From positions 67,971,649 to 68,035,648 of the forward strand of contig NC_092039.1 in NCBI RefSeq assembly GCF_003086295.3: a stretch of DNA of 64,000 nucleotides, given 5' to 3'. How positions within the stretch are numbered: the first letter of the stretch is position 1; every line of letters begins with the position of its first letter. This document shows, piece after piece, positions 8,702 through 19,960 of the stretch. Made by a program: the position numbers and the translations under genes. The notes under the pieces were generated by a model, which worked only from the letters and a program-made list of their open reading frames with translations, made no database searches and had not been told where the DNA came from. Source of the DNA: Arachis hypogaea (Eukaryota > Streptophyta > Magnoliopsida > Fabales > Fabaceae).

Positions 8702-10639
8702 TTATGGTGGCTTATGCTTGTACTGATCCAGGAATCCCCACCAATGTTTGTACTTCCAATAGCCTCCGAGATCCCAAACTAGGCGCAGAAAGCCTTCAAG
8801 CAAGCTAAAGCAAGTGACAAGGCCCCAGGAGTATTGATTTCTAGATTGAATTCTGGGGTCCCAAACCTTGCTTTTGCACCTGTCTTCTTGTTGATCCTTA
8901 GTGTTCCAACCGGGTGGCAGGCAATCTGAGTTCTTACTAAAGCGGCCAAACAACTTCCTAGACCCATTCAGTTGAGCTTTACACCAACCTTTGCATTCAA
9001 ATTTTGAGCATACAACCATGTTGAACCTTGTAGGATAACTGCTACCACAGACCATCTTCCTCTTACTCTTGATACCACAAAGAGCTCTAAGTTGACCATC
9101 CGTCTCCAGTAGCCCATATTCAAGTGGAATTAGAAAGCTAAGGGATATAAATTTTACCCACTTGAATGTTGTGTTGGACGGTAATGGCTTTGGGGGAGAG
9201 GTCTCCAACAGCTTTGGCAGGGTGATTTCAAGCTCCATTCCCTTGTGCTATTCCTTGACAACTTTCACCTCTATGCAAACTTCTTCAATTTCAACCTCTT
9301 CCTCTTGGTATCTTTCTTCCACCTCAATCTTTTCTTTATTGCTTACCAAGAGCATGGGAGGTTGTGCTTTTTCTTCTTGAATCTCCATCTCTTGATCAAC
9401 CTCTTCCAAGTCTTCAACCATGATATGCCTTGGAGGTTGTACACCCTCCTCAACAACAAATTCAAACTCCTTAGAAGAGCGTTCTGTGACTTGAGGTTCC
9501 CGTGGAGGTTCTGCATCTCCTAAATCTTCAACCACTTCTTCCTCTGCAACTATTATGGCTTTCTCCACTTGTTCCAGTACAAAGTCATGCTCCTTATTGT
9601 CCACTGAAGTCTCTAGTGTCTCCCTCATGCTACGTTCTTTATTGGATTCTCCACGTGGGGCCATGGGAGTTTGTTGGATGTCTGAACATCTGGAAGATAA
9701 TTGATTTATTTCTTACTCCAGTTGATGAAGGGTTGCATGAAATTGATCTACCGTTTCCTTGAAATGATCCCTTGACTCTTGTTCCTCCTTGACGATTACC
9801 TTTCCATGACAACTCCCTTCAATTACTCTTTCATCTTCAAGGGTCTCTTCTACCTTCATATTTAGTGCCTCCTCTAGCTCCTTATGAAGTATGGATTCGC
9901 GAAGACGATCCTCTCTCTCATGTTCCATATCAATAGCATAATTGGGATCATCTTGCTCTTGGATTGATGGATGTGGGTGCTCTTCCATGGATGGTGGTGA
10001 TGGGATGGAGAGATCATTCTATGGTTGAAAAGGAAGTGCACTAGAGCTTGAGGGTTGATTGTTGAAGGTATTTGGTGGTCCGATTTGGGCGACGAGAGCT
10101 TGTAGAGTAGAGTTTAGATCGGTAAATGCTTTCTCCAAGGGGGTTTGGGGTGGATGGGAGGGTTCATTTGTTGGGAGAAAGGGTTCATGGTAGGAAGGTG
10201 GTTCATCTTGATAAGAATATGGAGATGGTGAATATTGAGGTGGTAGTTCTAAGTATGGCTCGTAGGGTGGTTGGTGTGGTGGATAAGGATTAGGGTCATA
10301 TGGAGGTGTTTGGTGGAAAGAGGCTTGTAAATATGGTGGTTCAAAATTACATTGAGGATGAGGGGGGTTTATAGGCATATGGTGGGTCTTGTTGGGAACT
10401 ACAAGGGGTCCACCATATCTATCATCTTGGTATGCATTGTAGAATGGTCTTTGTCCATAATATCCTGGAAGGTGTTGTTGCCTAAAGGGTTTATCGGATC
10501 CTCTTGGCTCCGTCCATCTTTGATTGCTTTGACCTTGATGCATATTCTTGTTATAGCTTCCTCTTTCTGCAACATAGTTGTAACCAGACTCATAGCCAAA
10601 GGGGTGAGAGTTCATAGTAGTGAGAGAAAATAAAAACAA
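8702..10639 (-). pseudogene. ORF1 of element 1 (three in-frame stops)
   Basis: A single reading frame runs from about 10639 to the stop at 8702, broken by stops at 10019-10021, 9713-9715 and 9248-9250 but otherwise in register (about 645 codons). The regions in order are: a conserved MNSHPFGYESGYNYV start (10612); a Gln/Arg stretch; a Pro/Tyr-rich domain of PPYDPNPYPPHQPPYEP type; a glutamate-rich helical middle; and a conserved basic, aromatic C-terminal domain beginning TFKWVKF and including LEYGLLETDGQLRALCG, ending KYKHWWGFLDQYKHKPP. The same order is seen in element 3 and D. The family is not one I can name. Its position right after the primer-binding site suggests a gag-like or packaging role, which is inference. 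Reading of the stops as suppressible cannot be excluded, but decay is simpler. Confidence 0.72.
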
Positions 10640-10776
10640 AAACTAACAAAAAGAAAATATTTTGAAAAAGATATAATTTTTGAAAAAGTATAAGATAAGA
10701 TAAAAATTTTTAAAATCTGATTTTTTTTTTTGAAAAATATTTACAATAACCAATAATAAGGCACATGTTTGCAATT

Positions 10777-10793
10777 CCCCGGCAACGGTGCCA
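10777..10793 (-). promoter_or_regulatory. Primer-binding site, tRNA-Asp type (element 1)
   Basis: On the - strand TGGCACCGTTGCCGGGG follows the 5' LTR after 3 nt. It matches the complement of the plant tRNA-Asp 3' end (TGGCGCCGTTGCCGGGG) with one mismatch. Confidence 0.85.
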
Positions 10794-10796
10794 TTT

Positions 10797-12247
10797 TGAC
10801 GTTAGGATTTTTGCTAGTAAAGAATTTTATAAAAATAATCGCGTTGTAGATATAGATCCTAAACCAACAGAAATCCCTTCGTGCAAACGTTTTGGTTGTC
10901 ACAAGTAACAAATCCCTAAATAAATTGATAACCGAAGTATTCAAACCTCGGGTCGTCTTCTCAAAGAATTGCAGGGAGGTATGTTCTTATTATTGGTTAT
11001 GAGTCTTGTAAATTGGGGGTTTTGAAAGTAAGAAAGAAGTATGTTAAATGATAAGAAAATTAAAATAGTAATCATAAAATAAACTTTTGGCAAGGTATTA
11101 GAACTGGAAGTCCTATCCTTATCAATTGTGATGAGAATTGGATTTTAATCCCACTTAGTTAACCTTTACTAAAGCAAAGGAAAGTCAAGTGGAATAATTA
11201 ATTTGATCCTCAAGTCCAAGTCAATCACTGTGGAAAGACTAGTTTTAGAGCGATCTGCCAATTTCAACCACTGCTTTATTTGATAACTCAAGCGTCACCA
11301 ATTACTTAACCAAAGCCAATAGTAAATAATCTAAATAAAAATTATATGTCTGAAATACCTCAAATTATATTTAATAAAAGAAATCAAATCTAACATAGAA
11401 AAGTTCATAAACAAATAAAAGAGAAAATAAATAAAAAAGGAATATTGAACCTGTGATGGAGAAGAAAAATTGGAAGTTGAAATAATAATAAATCCTAAAT
11501 CCTTTAAGAGGAATTCTAATCCTAAATCCTAAGAGAAAGGAGAGAGCCTCTCTCTCTAAAAACTACATCTAAATTGTGAAAAGTGAATTATGATCTGATC
11601 TGAAGTGTTCCCTTCATTCCTCCACTTTGCAGCCTTTAATCTGTGTTTTCTGGGCTTGAAATTAGGTCAGAAATAGCCCAGAAATTGCTGATTGTGAAAT
11701 CTGGTCCGTACAGGTCGCGGCAGAGTGACGTGGAGGCGTCATCCACGCGTTTGCGTGGAATGAGATTCGCAGATGCAACGTGTCCGTGTGGAGCGCGCGT
11801 TCGCGTCGCCTATCTATATGGTCACTATGCCGAATTATATATCAAATCGAAGCCCTGAATGTTAGCTTTCAAATGCAAGTAAAACCGCATCATTTGGATC
11901 TCTGCAGCTCAAGTTATGATCGTTTTAGTGCGAGAGGGTCAGGCTGACAGCTTTGCAATTCCTTCAACTTCTTGTATTCCTTCCACTTTTACGTGCTTCC
12001 TTTCCATCCTCTAAGTCATTCTTGCCCTGTAATCCCTGAAATCACTTAACATACATATCAAGGCATCTAATGGCAATAAGAGAGGATTAAATAAAAGAAA
12101 ATAAAAGCCAAAGAAGCATGTTTTCAATAATAGAACAAATTCCGAGAAGGAATTATAAAACATGCAAATCGTATAAATAAATGTATGAATGATTGATAAA
12201 ATCCACTCAATTAAGCACAAGATAAACCATAAAATAGTGGTTTATCA
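10797..12247 (-). repeat. 5' LTR of element 1 (1,451 bp)
   Basis: Mate of 4276-5739. On the - strand it starts TGATAAACCACTATTTTATG at 12247 and ends AACGTCA at 10797. Confidence 0.9.
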
Positions 12248-12252
12248 ACCAT
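12248..12252. repeat. Target-site duplication accat, right copy (element 1)
   Basis: Identical to 4271-4275. Confidence 0.93.
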
Positions 12253-12716
12253 TCAAGTGGGTAAAATTCATATTCCTTAGCTTTCTTATTCCACTTGAAT
12301 ATGGTTTGCTTGAAACAGATGGTCAACTTAGGAATCTTTGTGGAATGAAAAGCAAGAAAGATTTGGTTAGCGGTAGGCATCACAATTCAAGGTTCACTAT
12401 GGTTGAGTTATCAAAGTTTAGGAGCAAGGATTGGTGTGCTACTCAATTGATAGGATCTAGGAGGATGTTTGGGTGCTTATATGAGAATTCTATGTGCTTG
12501 ACACCCGAATGGAAGCATGAAGATCAAGAAGAAAGGGTGTTGACAAATAAGGTTTGGAACCCCGAAATACACCTCAACCGTCATCAATCTTGGAACCTTG
12601 TCACTTGTTTGAATTTTCTTGAAAGCTCAGTGTGCCTAATTTGGGATCCCGGTGGGTATTGGATATGTAAACATTGGTGGGGATTCAAGGAAGAGTTCAA
12701 GCATAAGCCACCATAG
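12253..12716 (+). pseudogene. ORF1 of host A, C-terminal domain
   Basis: This continues the frame interrupted at 4275: the codon split by the insertion becomes the Phe of an FKWVKF motif. It contains the conserved domain (LEYGLLETDGQLRNLCG, then RFTMVELSKF, then GSRRMFG, then WDPGGYW..KHWWGF) and ends KHKPP-stop at 12714-12716. This half has no internal stop and neither does 3573-4275, so host A's ORF1 was still intact over at least 386 codons when element 1 landed. Biochemical role unknown. The domain is Trp- and Lys-rich with scattered Cys (LCG, DWC) but has no obvious zinc knuckle. Confidence 0.75.
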
Positions 12717-12766
12717 CAAGGACCCCATCAATTGTCCAACTTAAGGACAATAAATAAAAAGTGCTA

Positions 12767-12784
12767 GGTGGTAGACACCTCACT
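12767..12784 (+). promoter_or_regulatory. Post-ORF1 hairpin of host A (degenerate)
   Basis: GGTGGTAGACACCTCACT at the same distance after the ORF1 stop as in the other copies. The loop core AGACA is kept while the stem has lost pairs. Confidence 0.55.
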
Positions 12785-13076
12785 ATGGTAAACTCTTTCC
12801 ATTGTCTTGTAGATATACTCAATAAATGACTTGGGTTGCTATTGTTAGGTAGTTTTCCTTCTTGGACATTCTTGTTTTAGTGTTTTGGTTTTTAGTTTGT
12901 TTGACTAAATTTATGCCTTACGTTGTAGGTTAGTTTTTAAATTGTATCGTGTAGTATTTGAAAATTTTTTCAAAAACTTAAAGATTTTGTAAATTTTGAA
13001 TTTTAGGTGGTTTGGAGTTGTATATAGTGTAGGGAGAATTTTAAGTCCTATTTTTATGCTTCTATTGAAAAAAAAG

Positions 13077-13173
13077 GGGGCAGCTCACGCGTGCGCATGC
13101 CTGAAGCTTACGCGTCACCTTGCTTTTCTTGCCTTCTACACGTTTGTGTGGCCAACGTGCACGCGTCGCCTGG
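13077..13173 (+). repeat. GC-rich acgcgt array of host A, first part
   Basis: cacgcgtgcgcatg, ttacgcgtcacc and gtgcacgcgtcgcc motifs. Interrupted by the LTR at 13174 and resumed after 14700 (gcacgcgtatgcgtgc, cacgcgtgcgcaac, cgacgcgtacgtgtc). Confidence 0.65.
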
Positions 13174-14647
13174 TGATATGAGCGAAACCGTCGGCTAAGA
13201 ATTTCTTCTCGGTTTAGAGAAAATAACTTCATTGCAAGTATAGTTCCCAACTGACAAGCAATGCTCAATCAAAGTTTAAAAGATTTTGTTGTCAGAAGTA
13301 CAAACCCCAATGTAAAATTAACCGAAATATTTGAACCTTGGGTCGTCTTCTCAAGGAGTTATAGTGAGGTATGCGTATTATTGGTTATGGTATCAAAAGG
13401 GGGTGGGGTGGAAAAAGTGCAAGAAATGTAAATCAAACAACTGAAGAACACAATTACTACAGAGAAACATTCATGGCAAGGGTTGAGAATTTAGGCTTTC
13501 TATCCTAATCATTAATGATCATACAACATTTATCAAGAGCTTATCTTATTTAGTCATCTCTAATAATGGAAGGAGGTACAAAATTATCTTCACACGAGAG
13601 AAGGTCAAACAAGACTAGTTAATCTCAATCCAAAAGTCCTAATCAACCTACTAATTTAATTAGCAAGAGATTAGAGTCAATGGAAATAATATTAACTAAA
13701 AACCGTAGATCACCAAGCTAAATTGGGTGTTAATGACTCAAGATTACCCAATTTCTCTTTACAAGCCAAGAATGCACAAAAACTTACTCTAACATCCAAC
13801 CAAGCATTCTATCAAACACTTGGAAGGCATAAAAGGAAAGCATTATAAATTGCAAGAAATAGTAAAATCTACTACTACCCAATACAAGGAATCAACAACC
13901 ACAACTAAGGATAGCACAATTAACATAAAATACCTCAAATTGCATTAAAGAGAATTTAAATTGACAAAAGTGTTCACAACATAAAAATGGCCAAAATGAG
14001 AAATTAATAAGAGAAAATAGGAAACTCAAGACAATAGCACAAGAAATTGTGAAGAAAACAAGATGAAAATAAGAAATTGAACCTAAATCTAAGAGAATTT
14101 AACCTAAACCTAACCTAAATCTAGAGAGAGGAAGGAGCTTCTTTCTCTAGAAAACTAACTAAAGGCTCATCATAACTAATCTAAGTGCTCCCCTCTTTGA
14201 CCCATCTTGAATTTTGCATAAAATAGTCTCTGGAATCAGTTGGATTTGGGCCTGGGAAGCTTAGAAATCGCCCCCAGCGTTTTCACTTTAATGAGGTCAC
14301 GTGCGAGCTATGCCGTGTACGCGTCTGTCATGCATGCGCGTCAATGTTTGTACTCCAAATTCTTGATTTTCCATGAATTCTCCACTTTGCATGCTTTTCT
14401 CTTCACTCCTTTGATCCATTCCTATCCTTTTCGATCTAAATTCACTAACAAACACATCAAGGCATCTAGTGAAATCAAAGGTGAATTAGAATTACCAATC
14501 TAAGGGCTTAAATAGCATTTTCTTACACTTAAGCACAAATTAAGGTAGAATTACAAAACCATGCTATTTCATTGAATAAATGTAAAAAAAAGTTGATAAA
14601 ATCCCCTAAAATCAACACAAGATAAACCACAAAATTGGGGTTTATCA
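13174..14647 (-). repeat. Solo-LTR-like insertion (1,474 bp), no clean target duplication
   Basis: On the - strand it starts TGATAAACCCCAATTTTGTG at 14647 and ends GCTCATATCA at 13174. Its body resembles the LTR of element 1 (U5 module ggtcgtcttctcaagg near 13342) and aligns at its left end with the LTR at 24426. Flanking 5-mers are cctgg and ccagt, not a match. The host array is on both sides. It is either a solo LTR formed by recombination between two copies or one whose duplication has mutated. Confidence 0.65.
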
Positions 14648-16818
14648 CCAGTTTTGGTGCTACTACTGTAGTACAAAATCAAGAGAGCTGTACGACAAGT
14701 GTGCCGAAATTGTGCGTTTAGCACAATTTCGCCGCACGCGTATGCGTGCTTTACGCATACGTATCACCTTCCTTTCTCTCCCTTCACGCGTGCGCAACAA
14801 CGACGCGTACGTGTCATATGCTCTTTTCGTTCTTCCACGCCTACGTGTGTTACACGTGTGCACGTCGACGCTTGTTTTGTCTGTTCCACGCTCACTTGTG
14901 GTTCATGCCTGCACATGGATTCAAATGTGATAACCCCTGACGCGAGGAGCCCTAGCTCATTCGCGTGAAACCCCCTTCTCCTTCTAATGTCTCTTTCTCT
15001 TCTCCTTCCTTACTCCATTGAAGCGACACCACTTGCCACCATCAAACCTCTTCTACCACCACCACCCACACTAGTCCGGTGACCCCGAGCCTCCGCCAAC
15101 CACCTCTCTTTCTTCCCTTTTCTTTCCTTCTTCTTAACCTCTCTATCTCCCTTTCTCGGCTGTTTCGCACTCTCCCTGCCACCAGCTTTACCGTGGCCAC
15201 ACCATTGCCGCTGGTGTCCTCTCTGACCACCACCACTACTCTTCCATCTCTGCGTCTCTGTAGATTTCTCTCAACTCCCCTGATTCGGAGAACCTTCTCC
15301 CTGAGCTACTCTCAGCTCTGTTCTTCTGATACTACCGCAGACCACCGTTTTTGCCACTCCTGTGGCGGCATTGTTCAGCTCTTCCTCTTCTCCCTTTCCA
15401 GTTTCTATTTCTGCTTCTGAAACCCTCCCAGGTTTCCCCTACTTTCCTTTCTCTCCCATGTTAGTTGATTCTAGATGGTTAGATAGTTAATTGATTTTGT
15501 AGTGGTTTAGGTTTAAAATTTTGTTTTTTTTTACCGTCTGAATTGGGGCATGCTTCACTATTTCAGGTATATAAGGGTGATGGTGATTTTCTTTTGTTAG
15601 TATGCATATATTGTGTCTGATGCATATGTTGCTGTTTAAGTTGATTATGCAATTTGGTTTGTACGAGTTCACATGTGCTGTTTTGCTTGATAATGGCAGA
15701 ATCATATGAGTTATAATGTTCTATTATGGTTTAAATTTGTCTTACGCTCATATGATTTGAGTTTGCTGCTTGTTTAATCCGGGAACACTCAATTTATTGC
15801 TGGAATGCTGTCGAATTTTTCTAAAATCTTTATGCTATTAATTTCCAATTCGTGATTTGAGTTTGGTATATTTTGACTTTGGCTTCATTTGGTTATTACC
15901 AAACTTAGTTCATGAATTGATCGGCTAGCATTTCCTCCCCTTCTTTTGATTCCCGTATGTTGTGTTACATAATTGATGACATCAAGGAACTATTTGATGG
16001 AATTCTGTGTCAAATAGGACCTTGACTGACCAAGTAATTTTGAACCTCTCTTGTGTTTCTAATTCTTCAAGTTAGGCCCAAATTTTCCTTTCTTCATTGG
16101 TCCTTTTCACTTCAAATTTCTCTTTCACCATTGAAGTTGTTTTCCAAATTTTTCAAGTGGCCTAATCTTGCTTCTTTTGATCGAGGTTCTTTTAAGTTGT
16201 AATTATTGGTGCAATTTTACTTATGTATCCATTTTTATTGTTCCAATTCACCTTGGGTTACATGAGTGCATTTTTAATTTTTCTACACCAATTTTTGCAC
16301 TTAAGTGATTAAACACATTGATGATGACTTGTATTTCTCTTTTGTGCTTTTGTGCATTCATATTTCATCATCAATGACTTGCATTGCATCACATGGGTAT
16401 GAGTTTACTTGTCATTTATGATTTTGGACCACATCTTGGTTAAAACAGCATTTGCTATGCCATTAACATTTAACCCCTTTCTTCTAATCTTTAAACTTCT
16501 AACAAACATTTTCAACTTCCTTTTTCTTTTCCTTTTTCAACTGACTCCTTAATCATTCTTTTGATGCATAGAAATGTTGTTGCTTAAGGAAGAAGCAAGT
16601 TAAATTCCTTTGTATATAATTACTTGGAATGCGATTTCTGACTGATTTTAAATTCCTTTTACACTCCATTCTAGGTTAATTATGTTGTTAGTGACTCACT
16701 TCATGTTTTAGCTTTAAATCCCCTATTTCCTATTTTCTCTTTGTATTGTTGATATACTTGTTGTCTTTCCTTTTCTCTGATTTGATTTGATATTCTGTAT
16801 CCTGTGATTTTTTTCAGG
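14648..16818 (+). other. GC-rich array and long leader before ORF2 of host A
   Basis: 14700-14900 is the second half of the acgcgt array. 14941-15420 is a pyrimidine-rich stretch (cttctcc, ccaccacc, ctctgcg) that can be read as a Ser/Leu/Pro frame but has no recognisable domain. 15421-16818 is T-rich, intron-like sequence ending in a tttttcag acceptor just before the ORF2 ATG. A 5' exon plus intron for ORF2 is possible but not shown. Confidence 0.5.
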
Positions 16819-18126
16819 ATGTCTGATAGAAAAGGGAAAGGCAAGGCTAAGGCCAGCTCAATCAAAAGAAAGAAATCACAGTCATTCGTTGCAATCTCGG
16901 ATGAATATTGGTGTGAAAAGCATTTTACTGAGAAGGAGAAGGATGATCAAGCCTTGCCTACTTGCGACTCAACTAAATTTGCTAACTTATACTGTGAGCT
17001 CAAGTTTCCTCATTTTCTGGAGAAGCAGAAACTCTACATAGAAAGAAAGCTCAGAATACCAATCGAGATGCAGAAATATACTGAACACCAGATTGAACAA
17101 AGAGGTTGGGTTTTTTTGGATAGGGAGCTGGTGGAAGTGAACGCATCATGGGTCCGTGAGTTCTATTCCAACTATTATCGGATGACCCTTGATGCATTTC
17201 AGCTTTGGGGCAAATAGATTCTAGTCACAGAGGAAGTAATAGAAGAGATACTCCATCTCAAGCCGAAAACAGATGATAAGGATGGTTTTTAAAAGGCTGA
17301 GGAGGCTATCAGATTTACGGATTTTTATTGGGATGCCGTCTGCCGTAATATAGCTATCTATCCCGACGTTCCATGGGTATTCAGAAAGTCGAAGCTGACT
17401 CCACGGGGAATCTAGGTAAAGTATCTCAATAATGAGGCTAGTTTATGGCAATAAATCTTGAGCAATTATGTCATGCCTAACACTCATGAGTCGGAGGTGC
17501 CAACAGACATGAGCATTCTCATTTGGTGTGTCATGGAAGGTAAGGATCTGTACCTTCCAAGATTCATCCGGAAGTATATGTCCAGAGTACATATCAGAGG
17601 CACTTTGGCATTCCCATATTTGATCACTCAGATGGTTTACGGGGCTGAGGTGCCTTGAGCACCCCTGGATGAGAGACCACCGATTGCCGACTGCAAGAAG
17701 GTTATTTCACACGGTAAGCAGTTTGGACCTCCAGGCCGCAGAGCTCCCACTACTACTCCCACAAAGGTGGCCACATCCTCAGTAGCACCTTCAGCACCGC
17801 CTATAGCAGCAGCACCATCATCTACTCCACATCCGACTTACTACCTTGTGCAGCGCCTCTTCGAGCATGTGGATCAGATGGAGTGTCGCAACAAGCGACG
17901 CTATGCACATCTGAAGCTGATTATGACTTCTGAGCGTACTGACATCCCCTCTGAGCCTGACACATCCTTGGACACTCAGAGGAGGAGGAAGACTAGTAGT
18001 AGGAGGACCAGCAGGTGGTTACACAGCATGAAGAGACTCAGCCACAGCAGACAAAGCCAGAGACTCAGATACCTGCAGCTGACTATGGAGCAATTGGCGA
18101 TGGTCCTTCTCATCCAGCTTGATTGA
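16819..18126 (+). pseudogene. ORF2 of host A: 'putative plant transposon protein' domain, decayed
   Basis: The start MSDRKGKGKAKASSIKRKK follows a tttttcag acceptor. The frame carries the pattern of the plant transposon protein domain seen in Athila-type elements (PF20167-like): FLEKQKLYIERKLRIP, IEQRGWVFLDRE, VREFYSNYYR, then LPRFIRKYMSRVHIRGTLAFPYLI. In-frame stops occur at 17215, 17290, 17413, 17452 and 17656, with the same frame continuing between them. A frameshift near 17985 moves an acidic tail (SEEEED, QPQQTKPE) into another frame. The protein's role in the element life cycle is not known. Element 1 and element 3 have lost this ORF. The copy is clearly nonfunctional. Confidence 0.72.
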
Positions 18127-18130
18127 GTAG

Positions 18131-18166
18131 CATTGAGGACGATGGCAACATTTAAGTGTGGGGAGG
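18131..18166 (+). promoter_or_regulatory. Hairpin and internal purine tract after ORF2 (host A)
   Basis: CATTG-AGGA-CGATG (18131-18144, one G-U pair), then aagtgtggggagg (18154-18166), in the same order as at 7206-7242 and 59951-59988. Confidence 0.55.
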
Positions 18167-18382
18167 TCGCCTTCGTCAGAAAAGTTACTTTGGGTGAACC
18201 ATTACATTTCAGACACTTCTGCTTTTATTTTGTTTTATTTTCAGAAGTTGCACTCTTACTTTATTGCACTTTTGGATTCTTGTATATATTAATTGTTTTG
18301 GATACTTTTTAGTTTATTGCATTTTGCACTTTTGTTTGTATATACCTTAGATTTTTAGTTTGATTTTCACTTTTAGTTGATA

Positions 18383-18470
<88 letters not shown>
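18383..18470. repeat. (AT)n microsatellite, about 88 bp
   Basis: Uninterrupted at dinucleotide run. Confidence 0.97.
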
Positions 18471-18474
<4 letters not shown>

Positions 18475-19759
18475 ATTTTAGTTCAGTAGTTGTGATTGGA
18501 AAAAATGCGCATAATTGAGCTTAGTTTATTCTGTTGCATATGAGAAACTGATTTGGATGAAAATAAGAATTAAACTAAGGAATTTTAACTTTTCACAATC
18601 ACACCATATCATTTAGGGTATATATAATAAATGTTGGTCAATTTGATGAGATTTTCAAGAAATTCCTTTTATAAAGGGTATTAAAATTCAAATTGATTGA
18701 GTTGAAACTTTTTGAAACTTGCATGATGTATATATATAGTTTGGAATACGATTTTTGAGCTAAGAACACATAACCTGTGAGTTTTTTAGCCTAATTATAT
18801 GGTTACATCATTTAACCATAATTTTGATTCTTGTGTGTTTTCCTCTCTATGATTGCAATACTTGGTTTGTTCCATTCTATATGTCCATTATTTAGTGTAT
18901 ATTCATGCAATTATGTGATTGAAGCCATCATTTGATTATAGCTCACTTATTCCAAATAGCCTACCATTTCATTTACCTTGGTTTGCCACTTTGAGTCTGT
19001 TTAATTCCTTTTTATTTCTTATATTACCACATCACTAGCCTTAAGCGAAAAAATAATTAATTGTCCTATTTAAATCTTTGGTTAGCTTAAGATAGTGAGT
19101 GTGTATGTTAATTAAGTGTGGGAAGATGTGGGAACTTTGGTTGATGAGAATGTGTTTTGTTTTTATTGAGAAATATTGAGAATTTGGGTGTATACTCATG
19201 TGAAAGTATAGAAACCATATGCATTGATGTCCTTTGTATATATTATGTTTTCATATATAAAAAAAAAGAAAAAATATAGAAAAGAAAAAGAAAAATAATA
19301 ATAAAAGGGGACAAATTAGCCCAATGTGAAGCTTAATAAAGATCAATGCATATGTGATGGAATTGAATTTGATACATGAGTATATGTATATATGTAAAAG
19401 TGAGATCTTGGGTAGCTAAGCTTGATTTTAGAATTGCTTGGATTGTGTGTGCGTTAGGTGAGAACTTAGGTTAGTCAAAGATTCAAATGATAGCTCACAT
19501 GGCCATACATATATCCTCACCCTTACCTTGTCCCCATTACAACCTTCAAAAGCCCTCATGATATTTGCATATGTACATTAAATATTTTTTGATTGTTTAG
19601 ATGAAGAACAAACTCTAGAAAGCATGATTAGAGAAGAATTAAGTAGATTAACCCTAAACACTTGCTGGACTCCCCAAATCCCTGGGAGATAAAATAAGGG
19701 ACAAACTTCGTAACTTAACCCCAGACGGGATAATACCCTATGATGAGTTAAGCTATGGC

Positions 19760-19763
<4 letters not shown>

Positions 19764-19820
<57 letters not shown>
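19764..19820. repeat. (AT)n microsatellite, about 57 bp
   Basis: Uninterrupted at run in the same 3' noncoding region. Confidence 0.97.
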
Positions 19821-19825
<5 letters not shown>

Positions 19826-19936
19826 ATTAGAATAGCTAGATGCATGTAAGTAGCTTGCATTTAGATAGTTGCATTGAATAAATGTTATTACCCCTTTCTT
19901 GTCTTTTTTGGTTTATCATGAGGACATGCTTAGTTT

Positions 19937-19960
19937 AAGTGTGGGGTGGTTTGATAAACC
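19937..19960 (+). repeat. Polypurine tract and first bases of the truncated 3' LTR of host A
   Basis: aagtgtggggtggt (19937-19950) is followed by t and then TGATAAACC (19952-19960), the expected start of a + strand LTR. From 19961 the sequence matches instead a - strand coding region, so the LTR is lost after about 9 bp. Confidence 0.7.

Larger units (their letters stand above)
4276..12247 (-). mobile_element. Element 1: complete 7,972-bp non-autonomous LTR retrotransposon
   Basis: Both LTRs are present (5' LTR 12247-10797, 3' LTR 5739-4276, read on the - strand), each TGATAAACC...TAACGTCA. The 5-bp target duplication accat is perfect (4271-4275 and 12248-12252). An Asp-tRNA primer-binding site follows the 5' LTR, and a polypurine tract precedes the 3' LTR. 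By eye the LTRs differ at about six positions in the first ~240 bp from 4276/10797, so insertion is fairly recent but not brand new. It encodes ORF1 with stops and only a stub of ORF2. It inserted in opposite orientation into ORF1 of host A, a member of its own superfamily. Confidence 0.92.
18167..19936 (+). other. 3' noncoding region of host A
   Basis: About 1.75 kb collinear with 5754-7184 of element 1 in reverse orientation, with no gene. It contains two large (AT)n tracts. A segment at about 19665-19760 (ctggactccccaaatccctg through ggccaac) has no counterpart that I can see in element 1 and looks inserted. Confidence 0.55.
3573..19960 (+). mobile_element. Host A: non-autonomous LTR element, + strand, carrying nested insertions
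   Basis: The order on the + strand is: ORF1 (3573-4275, continuing 12253-12716), post-ORF1 hairpin (12767-12784), GC-rich palindromic array (13080-13173, 14700-14900), leader-like stretch, ORF2 (16819-18126), hairpin plus purine tract (18131-18166), 3' noncoding region, polypurine tract (19937-19950), and the first bases of an LTR. Its own 5' LTR and ORF1 start lie left of the Tat-like element, outside the window. No reverse transcriptase or integrase is visible. It was entered by the Tat-like element, element 1 and the LTR at 13174-14647. Confidence 0.75.

Noticed and set aside
14699..14968. Several overlapping open frames in the GC-rich stretch
   Set aside because: They arise in the acgcgt array in multiple frames, are Cys/His/Arg-rich by composition and show no conserved domain.
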